Origin: Marinilabiliaceae bacterium ANBcel2
Lineage (GTDB): Bacteria; Bacteroidota; Bacteroidia; Bacteroidales; Marinilabiliaceae
NCBI GenBank assembly: GCA_029688995.1
Contig: JARULA010000008.1
Location: 40,085 to 104,084, forward strand
Direction: 5' to 3'
Length of the DNA stretch: 64,000 nt
This document shows positions 1 through 9,169 of this stretch, piece by piece. The notes beneath the pieces were generated by a model, which saw only the letters and a list, made by a program, of their open reading frames with translations, was not told the DNA's origin and ran no database searches. The translations under genes were made by a program, and so were the position numbers. Position 1 is the first letter of the stretch, and each line of letters begins with the position of its first letter.

Positions 1-1078
1 TCAATGCAACATCAATACCTCTCTCTTTTACAGTTTTTGATACCATCCATGTATTAGGTCCATCTCCACTGGGATGATCCATAGCCTTAAGTGCATCGGG
101 TAGATGTTCTAAAAAATGGTTGCCCGACAATTTTATCTCTGTATGATCGGTAGAATGCATATCAGCAACATACCGGGCATAACGCGCTTCACTATACTCC
201 TCCTCTGCAAAAGCAATATTAAAAGTTTTAACTTTGGTCGATGAAAGTTTAGCCATTGCACCTACTATTGCAGCAGAATCTATTCCACCCGACAAAAAAG
301 CACCTAAGGGTACATCAGCAACAAGACGCTTCTCTACAGCTTTAAAAAATCTTTCACGCACACCCTTGCGAGCCTCTTCAATAGTAATAGAACCATACTC
401 ATTACCTATATCAGATAATCGAGAATAGTGATCTATTCGAAAAACTCCTAAACCAATATTATATTCCAGGTAAGCCGATGCAGGAAGCATTTTTATATCT
501 TCAATAATAGTACAGGGAGATTGAACAGTTTGATATCGCAAATAGTCTATCAATGAATTTTTACTGATACTCTTTGAAGAGAGCCCCGATAACATAAGAG
601 ATCTAATCTCTGAGGAAAAAGCAAAACCAATACTATTATTAATATAGTATAAAGGTTTAACCCCCATTCTATCCCTGGCCAATAGAACAACATTTTTATA
701 CTTATCATAAATTGCAAAAGCAAACATCCCTTCTAATTTGCAAAGAGATTCTTTACCATAAATACTCCATGCCGCAAGAACAACCTCACTATCTGTTTGA
801 GATTTAAAAGGGTAGTTAAGTTTTTGTTTAAGTTCACGATAGTTGTACACCTCTCCGTTAAACACCATCACAAAACGTCCGCAAGCCGACTCCATTGGCT
901 GATGACCAGCTTTAGAAAGATCTATAACAGAGAGACGACGATGACCAAATGTAGCATTTTCAAATGAAAGCACCCCTTCATCATCAGGCCCACGATGCAA
1001 AAGAGCACCATTCATAAGCGACACCCTGTTAACCCTGTCACCAATTTGAGCTGATACTATTCCATTTATTCCACACAT
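1..1078 (-). CDS. asnB: Asparagine synthase (glutamine-hydrolysing), 3' end beyond window
   Basis: My own translation of the minus strand from the ATG at 1078 gives 359 codons still open at the left edge, so the C-terminus is missing. It begins Met-Cys-Gly, the N-terminal nucleophile cysteine of class II glutamine amidotransferases, followed by a RGPDD motif near residue 31. A PP-loop SGGIDS of the ATP-pyrophosphatase (synthetase) domain lies further on. The family transfers glutamine amide nitrogen to aspartate via aspartyl-AMP; many Bacteroidota paralogues sit in glycan loci and may amidate sugar acids instead. It lies 7 bases downstream of the GT4 glycosyltransferase and is the last visible gene of the leftward polysaccharide operon. 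That context makes the glycan role plausible, but this is inference. Confidence 0.9.
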   Translation of the reverse strand, partial: MCGINGIVSAQIGDRVNRVSLMNGALLHRGPDDEGVLSFENATFGHRRLSVIDLSKAGHQPMESACGRFVMVFNGEVYNYRELKQKLNYPFKSQTDSEVVLAAWSIYGKESLCKLEGMFAFAIYDKYKNVVLLARDRMGVKPLYYINNSIGFAFSSEIRSLMLSGLSSKSISKNSLIDYLRYQTVQSPCTIIEDIKMLPASAYLEYNIGLGVFRIDHYSRLSDIGNEYGSITIEEARKGVRERFFKAVEKRLVADVPLGAFLSGGIDSAAIVGAMAKLSSTKVKTFNIAFAEEEYSEARYARYVADMHSTDHTEIKLSGNHFLEHLPDALKAMDHPSGDGPNTWMVSKTVKERGIDVAL

Positions 1079-1085
1079 AATATAA

Positions 1086-2249
1086 CTACCTTCTCAAAAA
1101 CATATTTATATACAACATTTTAAGCTCGCTATCTTCAGAGATAATCAAACCCTCTTTTTTAGCTCCCTGTTTCCACTCCTCATACTCAAAGTGATCCATG
1201 TATGCAAACTTTTCAATAACCCGGGCAAAATCATTATAACTATTCAACGGCAAATCAAATCCCGCCTTTTTTACTGAAAGATCTTTCCATGGAGTTTGGT
1301 CACTTATCAATACAGGACGTGAAGCTATAAAGCTCTCTACAATTACATGTCCAAAATTCTCACCACGTGAAGGCAAAAATAGTAAATGATAATCCTGAAT
1401 CGTCTCTTCAATCTTATCGGGCTCAACAAAACCCTTATATGTTACCTTGATATTTTGAGGTAATGCCTCAATTTTATCAACACATAAACTCCAATACTTC
1501 TTATCATAAATATGCCCATATAAATGAAACTCGACTAAAACATCAGGTGAAACATAATTTAAGCTCTCGATAGAAAAAAGAGTGTTCTTCTCGGGAGCAA
1601 TACGAGCAAGTGAACAAACCCTCAAACTCTTCTTATCTTTTATAACAGCTTTAGAACTAACTTTTGCTTTACGTGCAAAATTGGGTGCCACAACTATATT
1701 TTTATCATTCAACCCCAAAACATCACTAACATCGTCTGCTTCGCGACAATTTGTAGCATGCCAATTGACGTTACGATATAGCCCAAAAAACTTCATGAAA
1801 AAGATAAAGAGCTTTTTCTTAAACCTTTTTATATTAATAGCACTTTTAGCCAACATCCCCCTTGGTGCAACAATTACATTTTTAATGTTTAAAGAGTGTG
1901 CTGCAATTAAAGGAAGCATAGAAAAAAGAGGTGAATATATGCCATTAATATAAACTGCCTTCACGGCGCTCTCTTTAATCAACCTTCTCCAAAGAGTCAA
2001 TGAAGGAGTCCCTTTTGAAGAGTACCAAACTTTAACTCCATTACCAAAATCATTCCAGGTATCGCTAATGATATTAGGATATGGACTATTTTCACCATAC
2101 TCACAATTACGGGTAACAATATAAAAATCAAAATCATCAAACAGATGATCGATCATATTAGCAACCGAACGTACCGGTCCGCCAGACTTATAACCCGGTA
2201 AATACCAATCTACAAATACTATTACTGCTCTTTTACTTTTTTTATTCAA
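1086..2249 (-). CDS. GT4-family glycosyltransferase
   Basis: This 387-residue protein has the two Rossmann-like halves of a GT-B glycosyltransferase. Near the N-terminus a KSGGPVRSV stretch forms the acceptor-side glycine-rich loop. The C-terminal half carries RIAPEKN and then GENFGHVIVES, the EX7E motif that binds the nucleotide-sugar in GT4 enzymes. There is no signal peptide or clear membrane segment, so it should act at the cytoplasmic face of the inner membrane, adding a sugar to the lipid-linked repeat unit. Its start overlaps the end of murB by 8 bases, indicating translational coupling inside the polysaccharide operon. The donor and acceptor sugars cannot be read from the sequence. 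Confidence 0.88.
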   Translation of the reverse strand: MNKKSKRAVIVFVDWYLPGYKSGGPVRSVANMIDHLFDDFDFYIVTRNCEYGENSPYPNIISDTWNDFGNGVKVWYSSKGTPSLTLWRRLIKESAVKAVYINGIYSPLFSMLPLIAAHSLNIKNVIVAPRGMLAKSAINIKRFKKKLFIFFMKFFGLYRNVNWHATNCREADDVSDVLGLNDKNIVVAPNFARKAKVSSKAVIKDKKSLRVCSLARIAPEKNTLFSIESLNYVSPDVLVEFHLYGHIYDKKYWSLCVDKIEALPQNIKVTYKGFVEPDKIEETIQDYHLLFLPSRGENFGHVIVESFIASRPVLISDQTPWKDLSVKKAGFDLPLNSYNDFARVIEKFAYMDHFEYEEWKQGAKKEGLIISEDSELKMLYINMFLRR

Positions 2250-3291
2250 GTAATTGCTGTTTTAAATTTGAACTTACAACCTCTACTTCCCTCTCCAGGG
2301 TTATTTCAAACTTATCCTTAATATCCTCCATTATAGCTTTACTCAAAGAATATATCTGGGCACCAGTTGCTCCCCCTTTATTAATCAACACTAAAGGCTG
2401 TTCTGAATGAACTGCTACGTTATTTTCACTGTACCCCTTCCATCCTGCTTTTTCAATTAACCAGGCAGCAGGAATCTTAATTTGATCTCCCCTATCAATT
2501 ACATATCCAGGGATATCATCAAATTTTAACTGAAGCTCCCGGTAGATATCCAAATTAACAACAGGATTTTTGAAAAAACTACCGGCATTTCCAAAAACTT
2601 TATAATCAGGAAGTTTAGATTTTCGTATCTCTATAACCGAACTCCTTACATTATTTAAAGTTATTTCACTCCATTTACTTTCAACAAAAACCTTTAAGTT
2701 GCCGTAAGATAAATTAAATGAAGGCTTTTTAGATAGTTTTAAACAAACCGATGTAATAACAGCTCTATTCTTTAATTTACTTTTAAATAAAGAGCTGCGA
2801 TAGCCCATTTTGCACTCATCCCCTCTTAAATAATATTTCTCGGCACTATTAATATCAACATACTCAACTTTATTTAAAACATCTTTTATTTCGCTACCAT
2901 AGGCTCCAATATTTTGCACCACAGCCGCTCCCATAGTACCCGGAATATATGAAAGATTCTCTATTCCATAATACTCTCTATCTACGCACCACTTAACAAC
3001 ACTATCCCACCAACATCCGGCACCAACACTAATCAAAACATCCTTTTCACTCTCATCAATTACAGAAATACCTTCTATTCCACAATGCAAAAGAGAGCCG
3101 GTAAAATCCTCCAAAAAAAGGAGGTTACACCCACCTCCAATCAAAAAAAAATTATCTAAATCAAACTCTTTTTTATTAATTAAATCATAAATATCCTTTC
3201 TGGTCTCAAAATAAATATAATCGGCAGCAATAACATCTACTCCAAAGCTATTTAATTGAGATAAAGGATAATCTCTATATCTTTTAATCAT
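2242..3291 (-). CDS. murB: UDP-N-acetylenolpyruvoylglucosamine reductase MurB
   Basis: The 349-residue protein matches type I MurB in length and order of motifs. The FAD-binding region has GGGCNLLF (52-59) and IPGTMGAA (116-123). The substrate arginine is in MGYRSS (Arg165), the proton-donating serine is in NAGSFFKNP (Ser238), and the catalytic glutamate is in the C-terminal EREVEVV. The enzyme reduces UDP-GlcNAc-enolpyruvate to UDP-MurNAc with NADPH, a cytoplasmic step of peptidoglycan precursor synthesis. It is unusual to find it here, between a Wzc-like kinase (6-base gap) and a glycosyltransferase (8-base overlap), rather than in a mur/dcw cluster. All key residues are present, so it looks active. 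Whether it is the only MurB of the genome cannot be seen. Confidence 0.95.
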   Translation of the reverse strand: MIKRYRDYPLSQLNSFGVDVIAADYIYFETRKDIYDLINKKEFDLDNFFLIGGGCNLLFLEDFTGSLLHCGIEGISVIDESEKDVLISVGAGCWWDSVVKWCVDREYYGIENLSYIPGTMGAAVVQNIGAYGSEIKDVLNKVEYVDINSAEKYYLRGDECKMGYRSSLFKSKLKNRAVITSVCLKLSKKPSFNLSYGNLKVFVESKWSEITLNNVRSSVIEIRKSKLPDYKVFGNAGSFFKNPVVNLDIYRELQLKFDDIPGYVIDRGDQIKIPAAWLIEKAGWKGYSENNVAVHSEQPLVLINKGGATGAQIYSLSKAIMEDIKDKFEITLEREVEVVSSNLKQQLLE

Positions 3292-3297
3292 AAATAT

Positions 3298-5676
3298 CTA
3301 TTTAAAATAGCCCGAAGTATAATACCCATATCCACTTTGAGCTTCAGATACATCATTAAGAATTAACCCCATACAGCCAACATCCTCAGCAATCAGACTG
3401 GAAACAGTAAGCGAAAAATGATCTTTTATTGTTACTCCGGCTCGTACAACAAAAAGATGACAGTGTGATAACTCCATCAAAATACGTCCGTCAGAAACCA
3501 ATCCTACAGGAGGTGTGTCAATAATAATAATCTCAAAATCCTTTTTTAATTTATCAATCAACTCTACAGCTTTTTCTCCGCTAATTAATTCTGATGGATT
3601 AGGAGGAATAACACCGGCAGGAACAACATAAAGATTTTCTAGTCCGCTATTATAAATAATCTCCTCATAAGAAGCCTGATTTATAAGATAGTTACTTATA
3701 CCGGCTCTATCAACAATATTAAACATATCAGACAACCGTGGTTTTCGAAGATCAAACCCGACTATAGCAGTCTTTTTTCCCGAAATGGCATAAACCGAAG
3801 CTAAATTTACCGAACAAAAAGTTTTACCTTCACCTGTATTAGAAGAGGTTACAGAAATAACCCGTCCCTGATTTTGTGTTAATAAAAAACGCAAGCGAAC
3901 CCGTAAAGAACGAAAAGACTCTGCTATAACCGAACCGGGATCATTAAAAACAACATTCTCCTCCTGTGCCCTGTTTCGCATAATTTGCCCCACTAAAGGA
4001 ATATCATTAAAAACAGCTTCAATATCTTCTCGTCCACGAATTCGATTATTCATAAACTCTTTTAAAGCAATTATTATTGAAGGAATAACCAGCCCCAAAA
4101 TTAAAGCTTTCATATAGTTGCCCCGGGTATCAGGCGAAATAGGGCCACCAACTCTGGCGTTATCCAGAACCTCATTATCAGGCACATTTGATGCCTTAGC
4201 AATCTGCATCTCAGAACTTTTTTGCAGTAAAAAAGTGTATATTGCATCATTAAGATCATGTGTGCGCTGCAACGCCAGATAATCCCTTTCCATTTCGGGA
4301 AGTCCTTCAATTTGAGAATTTAATATTGCAACATTCTCCCTGTTTTCGGCCAACATCATATCAATATTCTCAATCTGTTTTGATATTGACGAAATAAGAG
4401 AATTCTTAGAGAGCTCAATTCGCTTTTTAAGCTCTAACAAGTATGGATTATCACTGCCACCCGATTGTGAAGATATTAGCGAGTATTCATTAAGCAAAGA
4501 GAGATGCTCTTTTACATATTCCTGAACAATAGCTGCCGGCTCAGCAGAAAATGCCGGCAACATATAGTCATTTTTATCCAAACTGTTTTCACGAAGTCGG
4601 GAGTTTATTGTAGTTAGATATTTTTTTGCTGACTCAAGTTCACGGCGATTTTTTTCAAGCTCGAAAAATTCTGCAGAGAGTTTTTGTGACATTTCTGTTG
4701 GAGCAATAAAGCGATTCTCTCTTCTAAAATCCATTAACTGTTGTTGAGTTATTTCCAGTGTATCGGCAACCTGATGCAGCTGTCTCTGAATAAAATCAAT
4801 TGACCGCGAAGCCATATCATTTTTTCTCTCAAGATTATTCTCAACTATAACCTGTGAAAAAACATTTAAAAACTTTACCAGCTTACGTGGCTGATTTCCT
4901 GTTGTTGAAATAAAAATAATAGAGGAGCCCTCTCGATAATTATTGACCGATAAGCTGGAACGAAATTGTGAAGCAATAGAGTTATGTGATCTAAACACTA
5001 CATAGTAATTTCCCGCATCGGGAAGATCTCTATTATCAGGAGCTCTGTAAGAAAATGATAAAGCATGATGATCTATTTTCTCACCCGGCTTAAGGTTAGC
5101 AGAAATATTAACATCACCAGAATATCCATCATTAGAGCTATCGGCATAAATATGCAAAGGTGCATTTTCGGTAGTAACCGATATTTTGGCAGAACCATCT
5201 GCTTTAAAATCAAAATATATTGGTGTATTCAATAATTGAGGATGAAGTGAGTCAAACTCTACAACAAAAGGTACAGGATCATAAAGCTCACTATCTCTCA
5301 TTCTTCCTTTCGAATAATATGAAACAGCAAAATCAAGTCTGTCAACAGCACGACGTGCCATGGCCTGACTTCTAATTATAAAGCTTTGATTCTCGAAACG
5401 ACGCATTTCAGGAGAGAGACCAAATCCCTCGGTTAATACCGATTGTGAAATAGCCCTATTGGATTCTACTTTAAACATCATTGTTACCGAAGCCCTGTAT
5501 TGAGGAGTAGTATAACGATGATAAAGCCATGCACCTGCAATACAAAGGGGCACAAATAGTATAAAGAGATACCAATTCTTAACTACTAAACGTACCAACT
5601 TTTTTATGTCCGAAAAACTATCCCCGCCGGTAAATCCTGACTGACTTGCTCTTCTGTTATTAACCGGAATGGCCAT
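3298..5676 (-). CDS. Wzc-like tyrosine autokinase / polysaccharide co-polymerase (second copy)
   Basis: This 792-residue protein has the PCP-2a plan. The first membrane helix is at about residues 36-55 (WYLFILFVPLC), followed by a large periplasmic Wzz-type region with coiled coil and a second helix near ALILGLVIPSIIIAL. A cytoplasmic BY-kinase domain follows with Walker A (NTGEGKT), Walker A' (GFDLRKPR) and Walker B (IIIIDTPP). The C-terminus carries a short tyrosine cluster (GYGYYTSGY), the expected autophosphorylation tail. Such proteins control chain length and export of capsule or exopolysaccharide with a Wza channel. It is a paralogue of the next upstream gene, 27 bases away, in the same operon. 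Its tail has far fewer tyrosines than the partner's. Confidence 0.93.
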   Translation of the reverse strand: MAIPVNNRRASQSGFTGGDSFSDIKKLVRLVVKNWYLFILFVPLCIAGAWLYHRYTTPQYRASVTMMFKVESNRAISQSVLTEGFGLSPEMRRFENQSFIIRSQAMARRAVDRLDFAVSYYSKGRMRDSELYDPVPFVVEFDSLHPQLLNTPIYFDFKADGSAKISVTTENAPLHIYADSSNDGYSGDVNISANLKPGEKIDHHALSFSYRAPDNRDLPDAGNYYVVFRSHNSIASQFRSSLSVNNYREGSSIIFISTTGNQPRKLVKFLNVFSQVIVENNLERKNDMASRSIDFIQRQLHQVADTLEITQQQLMDFRRENRFIAPTEMSQKLSAEFFELEKNRRELESAKKYLTTINSRLRENSLDKNDYMLPAFSAEPAAIVQEYVKEHLSLLNEYSLISSQSGGSDNPYLLELKKRIELSKNSLISSISKQIENIDMMLAENRENVAILNSQIEGLPEMERDYLALQRTHDLNDAIYTFLLQKSSEMQIAKASNVPDNEVLDNARVGGPISPDTRGNYMKALILGLVIPSIIIALKEFMNNRIRGREDIEAVFNDIPLVGQIMRNRAQEENVVFNDPGSVIAESFRSLRVRLRFLLTQNQGRVISVTSSNTGEGKTFCSVNLASVYAISGKKTAIVGFDLRKPRLSDMFNIVDRAGISNYLINQASYEEIIYNSGLENLYVVPAGVIPPNPSELISGEKAVELIDKLKKDFEIIIIDTPPVGLVSDGRILMELSHCHLFVVRAGVTIKDHFSLTVSSLIAEDVGCMGLILNDVSEAQSGYGYYTSGYFK

Positions 5677-5703
5677 TGTGAAAATTTTTATTAAATTAAA
5701 ATG

Positions 5704-8127
5704 CTACTCATCGTAATATCCATAGCCGTATCCATAACTATATCCATAACCATAGCCGTAACCATAATTATAGTTATAACCTAAAAGACCTTTTTTAATA
5801 TGAATATCATTAATTAAAATTCCTATATTTTTTATCCCTTCATCATTCAACTGTTTTAAGGTATATGCAAATACATCACGAACAGTAAAGCCAAGCCGGG
5901 TTAAAAAGAGAACAGAGTCGGCATAACGAGCCAGCACATATCCATCAGAGACCACCCCCATTGGTGGAGTATCTAAAATAATGACCTCGTAACTCTTTTT
6001 AGCCTCTTTAAAAAGCTGCTCCATTTTCCCGTTGCTTATAAGTTCAGAAGGATTGGGAGGGTTATTGCCTGAAGGAATAATATAAAGATTTTCCTGATCA
6101 TTGGTTTGAGTTATCTCTTTTATATTGACCTTACCAATCAAATATTCCGATAACCCCTTTGTTGCATCAATATCCAAAATCTTTGACAAGCCCGGTTTTC
6201 TCATATCACATCCTATCAACAGTGTTTTTTTACCCGAAAGAGCAAACACAGTGGCAATATTGAGAGCACAAAATGTTTTTCCCTCACCGGGCATTGAAGA
6301 AGATACAGCAATAACAGGAGAATTTTTACCTGAGGTAAAATATTCCAGTCGAGTTCTTATACGCCTAAAAGTTTCTGATATAACTGATCTTGGATAGTGA
6401 TAAACAACATTAGTAACATCTTTAGTATTATGAATAACATGACCTGCAACAGGTAATTTAGTGACTCGCTCGACTTCATCGGGACTGGACAGGCGGTTAT
6501 TCATTAATTGTCTTAAAACTAAAAATAGAAGAGGTAAAACCAACCCAACAAGCAGGGCCTTTTGACGATCGGCTGATATTGTAGGAGATACCTGTCCTGT
6601 ATAACGTGCCTGCTCAAGTACACTATGATCGGGGGTGTTAGATGCTTTTTGAATTTGAGCTTCACTACGCTTACGAAGTAAAAATGTGTAAACCTCATTG
6701 TTTAAAGTAAACTGTCGCTCTATTCCAAAAAGCTGACGTTCCATCTCGGGCAACTCATAAAGCTCGGCTGTAACTTCTTGCCGTTTTTGATTTAAACGCT
6801 CTTTATCTTCATTTATAATGTTAATTTGGTTATCAATTGCATTAATAAGAGTGCGACGTGCAACCTCCATTTTTCTTGTCAGCTCTTTAAAATAAGGGTT
6901 ATTTAATGCATCTAAAGTTTGCCTCTCCATATTTAGCTCAATAATATTATTAATTTGATTGGCTATAATAGAGTTATCAATTGAATAGGAAGCAGGAGCC
7001 AGAGTATTTTCGAAAACATCATCAGCTGAAAAATAATCTTTTAAATACTCATAATATTTGAGTTGAAGAGTAAGTTGAGATTGCTGTTTTGAAAACTCTT
7101 CAAGACGATTAAAAAGGAGTCCCGACTGAGCAGAAACACTTTGAACCTGATGTGTAGTTCTAAAATCACTTAATTCGGTTCCTTTGTTATCTAACGAATC
7201 GGAGATTACCTTTAGTTGAGTCTCTATAAACTCAATGGTATTAGTAGCAATCTCATTTTTTTTCTCCAAATTATTTCTTATAAAAACCTCGGCCAACTTA
7301 TTTAAAAAATCGATATTTTTTCCTGTATTATTTCCTGTTACCGACAAATTAACAATACTTGTATTATCATTTGATCGTACTGCTCTAAATCTTGACTGAT
7401 AAACAGATGCCATACGATTTATATTATTAAAAGTAAAATAATATCCCCTCTCCTTGGACCGCGACAAATTTAAATTCTCAATTATAAAATTCATATATGG
7501 TGTAGAAACCTCTTCACCAAACTTAAACTCACCTTCAAAAGAGATAGCTCCTCGTGAAGGGCCACTTTTATCATCATCATAAATATATGTTGATGCATAA
7601 TCGGAATTAACATTTATCCTATACCTCTCATTATCAATCACCGACAAATATATGGGAATATTAGTGAGCTGAGGAGAAGTTCTGTTATAATGAACTGTAA
7701 AAGGGATATTACCTGCATATAGCTCCGAATCCTTAACCCTTCCGATTTTATAGTAGGAAACAGCAAAATCAAGCTCTTTAACAGTTTCATAAACAGTTTC
7801 GTATGAAGAAAGTATGGCTACCTGATTTTCAAGACTCCTCATTGCACTACTTAAACCAAAACCCTCCATCATATCGCTTTTAGGTTGCTCGGTACCACGC
7901 TCCTCCATCAAAAGACGCAAACCGGCACGATATACAGGCTGACTATATCTATGCATAATATAAACAGCAGTCAAAGCAATCACAATAGCAATAACAAAAA
8001 GCCACCAAAACCTTAAAAGATCTACCAATAGCTTTTTATAGTCAATTAAAAAAGGAGATGTAGCATCACTGGTTAAAGGATTTTTTTTACTGCTGTTACT
8101 TTCAAACTCTCTAGGATTATACATCAA
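5704..8127 (-). CDS. Wzc-like tyrosine autokinase / co-polymerase with extreme Tyr-rich tail
   Basis: This 807-residue PCP-2a/BY-kinase is a paralogue of the gene that follows it. It has a first helix (FWWLFVIAIVIALTAVYI), a periplasmic Wzz region with coiled coil, and a second helix (ALLVGLVLPLLFLVL). The kinase has Walker A (MPGEGKT), Walker A' (GCDMRKPG) and Walker B (VIILDTPP). The C-terminus is an alternating Gly-Tyr run with twelve tyrosines in the last 26 residues, encoded at about 5707-5785. In E. coli Wzc, the phosphorylation state of such a tail controls octamer assembly and polymer export. It lies 58 bases downstream of the Wza-like gene. The early start MMYNP is chosen because the preceding bases run to the adjacent gene without another in-frame start. 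Confidence 0.93.
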   Translation of the reverse strand: MMYNPREFESNSSKKNPLTSDATSPFLIDYKKLLVDLLRFWWLFVIAIVIALTAVYIMHRYSQPVYRAGLRLLMEERGTEQPKSDMMEGFGLSSAMRSLENQVAILSSYETVYETVKELDFAVSYYKIGRVKDSELYAGNIPFTVHYNRTSPQLTNIPIYLSVIDNERYRINVNSDYASTYIYDDDKSGPSRGAISFEGEFKFGEEVSTPYMNFIIENLNLSRSKERGYYFTFNNINRMASVYQSRFRAVRSNDNTSIVNLSVTGNNTGKNIDFLNKLAEVFIRNNLEKKNEIATNTIEFIETQLKVISDSLDNKGTELSDFRTTHQVQSVSAQSGLLFNRLEEFSKQQSQLTLQLKYYEYLKDYFSADDVFENTLAPASYSIDNSIIANQINNIIELNMERQTLDALNNPYFKELTRKMEVARRTLINAIDNQINIINEDKERLNQKRQEVTAELYELPEMERQLFGIERQFTLNNEVYTFLLRKRSEAQIQKASNTPDHSVLEQARYTGQVSPTISADRQKALLVGLVLPLLFLVLRQLMNNRLSSPDEVERVTKLPVAGHVIHNTKDVTNVVYHYPRSVISETFRRIRTRLEYFTSGKNSPVIAVSSSMPGEGKTFCALNIATVFALSGKKTLLIGCDMRKPGLSKILDIDATKGLSEYLIGKVNIKEITQTNDQENLYIIPSGNNPPNPSELISNGKMEQLFKEAKKSYEVIILDTPPMGVVSDGYVLARYADSVLFLTRLGFTVRDVFAYTLKQLNDEGIKNIGILINDIHIKKGLLGYNYNYGYGYGYGYSYGYGYGYYDE

Positions 8128-8185
8128 AAAAACAGTTTTAAATTTAAAGCTAAAATCAAAAGCTATACAAAACAGAGATTAACCC

Positions 8186-8953
8186 TTAAAACAGAGATTT
8201 AATCGTTAAATAAACAGCAATAGCTGAGGTTAAAATTCCAAATGAAAAACTCTCTCCTATACCCCACTGCTTTGCTCTCATCGGACGAACATATATAAGA
8301 TCATTAGGATAAATCCAGTAATGATCTGAATCAATAATTTGGTCGTCAGTAAGATCTACATAATATGAATATGACCCCTCGGGTGTGGGACGCACAATTT
8401 TAACCTCCCGCCTTACTCCAAATGTGCGAACATCTCCTGCCATTGCAACTGCCTCATATATAGTAACCTGCTCTTTACCCATATCTATTTTACCCCGCGA
8501 ACCTGTCTCTCCAATAGCTGTAAAAGTAGGATTTGATAATCGAAGTGTTACCTGTGCATCGCGTGCATAAGGCTCAAGAGCCTCTTTTACTCTATCCTTA
8601 GCATCACGTCTGGTACATCCCTTAAGATTAATTTTACCTACAAAAGGAAAGTCAATATTGTAATCATCATCAATAGGATATGTAAATAACGGAGAGGTAG
8701 AGGCCTGCGATGAAGTTCCGGTTCCGGGATTAAAATATTCACCAAGTTGTGGGTTAGCAGTACGAATACGTATAAACAGAGCATCATTAGGCTGTAGTCT
8801 GTACCTGTTTGTTACAGTCTCGGGTTTCCCATATCTCTCTTCATAATCGGAATCTGATGCCTGATCCTGCATATAAACAGTATGACGTTGCGGAACACAC
8901 CCCCCTGTGAGCATCAATACAATCAGCAAAAGTGCTAAAACAGTTTTCTTCAT
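8186..8953 (-). CDS. Wza-like polysaccharide export outer-membrane lipoprotein
   Basis: I place the start at the MKKTVLALL methionine (8953), giving a clean lipoprotein signal peptide; an in-frame ATG five codons upstream (8968) is also possible. The signal ends in a lipobox LTGGC. The mature protein has a polysaccharide export sequence domain (YRLQPNDALFIRI and later YNIDFPFVGKI) and an SLBB-type beta-grasp repeat with AVAMAGDV. It ends in a hydrophobic stretch (FGILTSAIAVYLTI), where Wza proteins have the outer-membrane helix. It should form the export channel working with the two Wzc-like kinases encoded directly downstream. It is the first gene of the leftward operon. Confidence 0.92.
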   Translation of the reverse strand: MKKTVLALLLIVLMLTGGCVPQRHTVYMQDQASDSDYEERYGKPETVTNRYRLQPNDALFIRIRTANPQLGEYFNPGTGTSSQASTSPLFTYPIDDDYNIDFPFVGKINLKGCTRRDAKDRVKEALEPYARDAQVTLRLSNPTFTAIGETGSRGKIDMGKEQVTIYEAVAMAGDVRTFGVRREVKIVRPTPEGSYSYYVDLTDDQIIDSDHYWIYPNDLIYVRPMRAKQWGIGESFSFGILTSAIAVYLTIKSLF

Positions 8954-9048
8954 TATTGAATAAAGCATCAGTAAAAATAGTTAAATTATCCCGGGATTGG
9001 GAGATTATAATTCTATAATAATAAAATTTATACAAACTTTAAAAAATG

Positions 9049-9056
9049 CAAATTTA
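9049..9056 (-). promoter_or_regulatory. Candidate -7 element for the leftward polysaccharide operon
   Basis: Read on the minus strand this is TAAATTTG, an exact match to the Bacteroidota TAnnTTTG -7 consensus. It lies about 100 bases before the Wza-like start. No good TTTG -33 element is visible at the right distance, so this is a weak call. Confidence 0.4.
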
Positions 9057-9072
9057 ATTTTTCTTTTTAAAT

Positions 9073-9090
9073 TGATAAAATGATTTATCA
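9073..9090. promoter_or_regulatory. Inverted repeat in the divergent polysaccharide promoter region
   Basis: TGATAAA and TTTATCA are perfect 7-base arms around a 4-base spacer, lying between the two divergent candidate -7 elements. Position and symmetry suit an operator shared by both arms of the locus. It is AT-rich, so chance occurrence is possible, and no regulator gene is present nearby. Confidence 0.35.
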
Positions 9091-9133
9091 TTCATAATTT
9101 TTAAACCTTTTAATTATAAGAACGTATTTTTAA

Positions 9134-9141
9134 TATATTTG
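9134..9141 (+). promoter_or_regulatory. Candidate -7 element for the rightward polysaccharide genes
   Basis: TATATTTG matches the Bacteroidota -7 consensus exactly and ends 28 bases before the WecA-type start codon. The -33 region is only T-rich, without a clear TTTG. Confidence 0.45.
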
Positions 9142-9169
9142 CCGGTTTAAATTTTTGTTAAAGTAAAAA

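Noticed and set aside
1582..1953. 123-codon plus-strand frame inside the GT4 gene
   Set aside because: The opposite strand encodes a clear glycosyltransferase with an EX7E motif; the plus-strand frame is a shadow.
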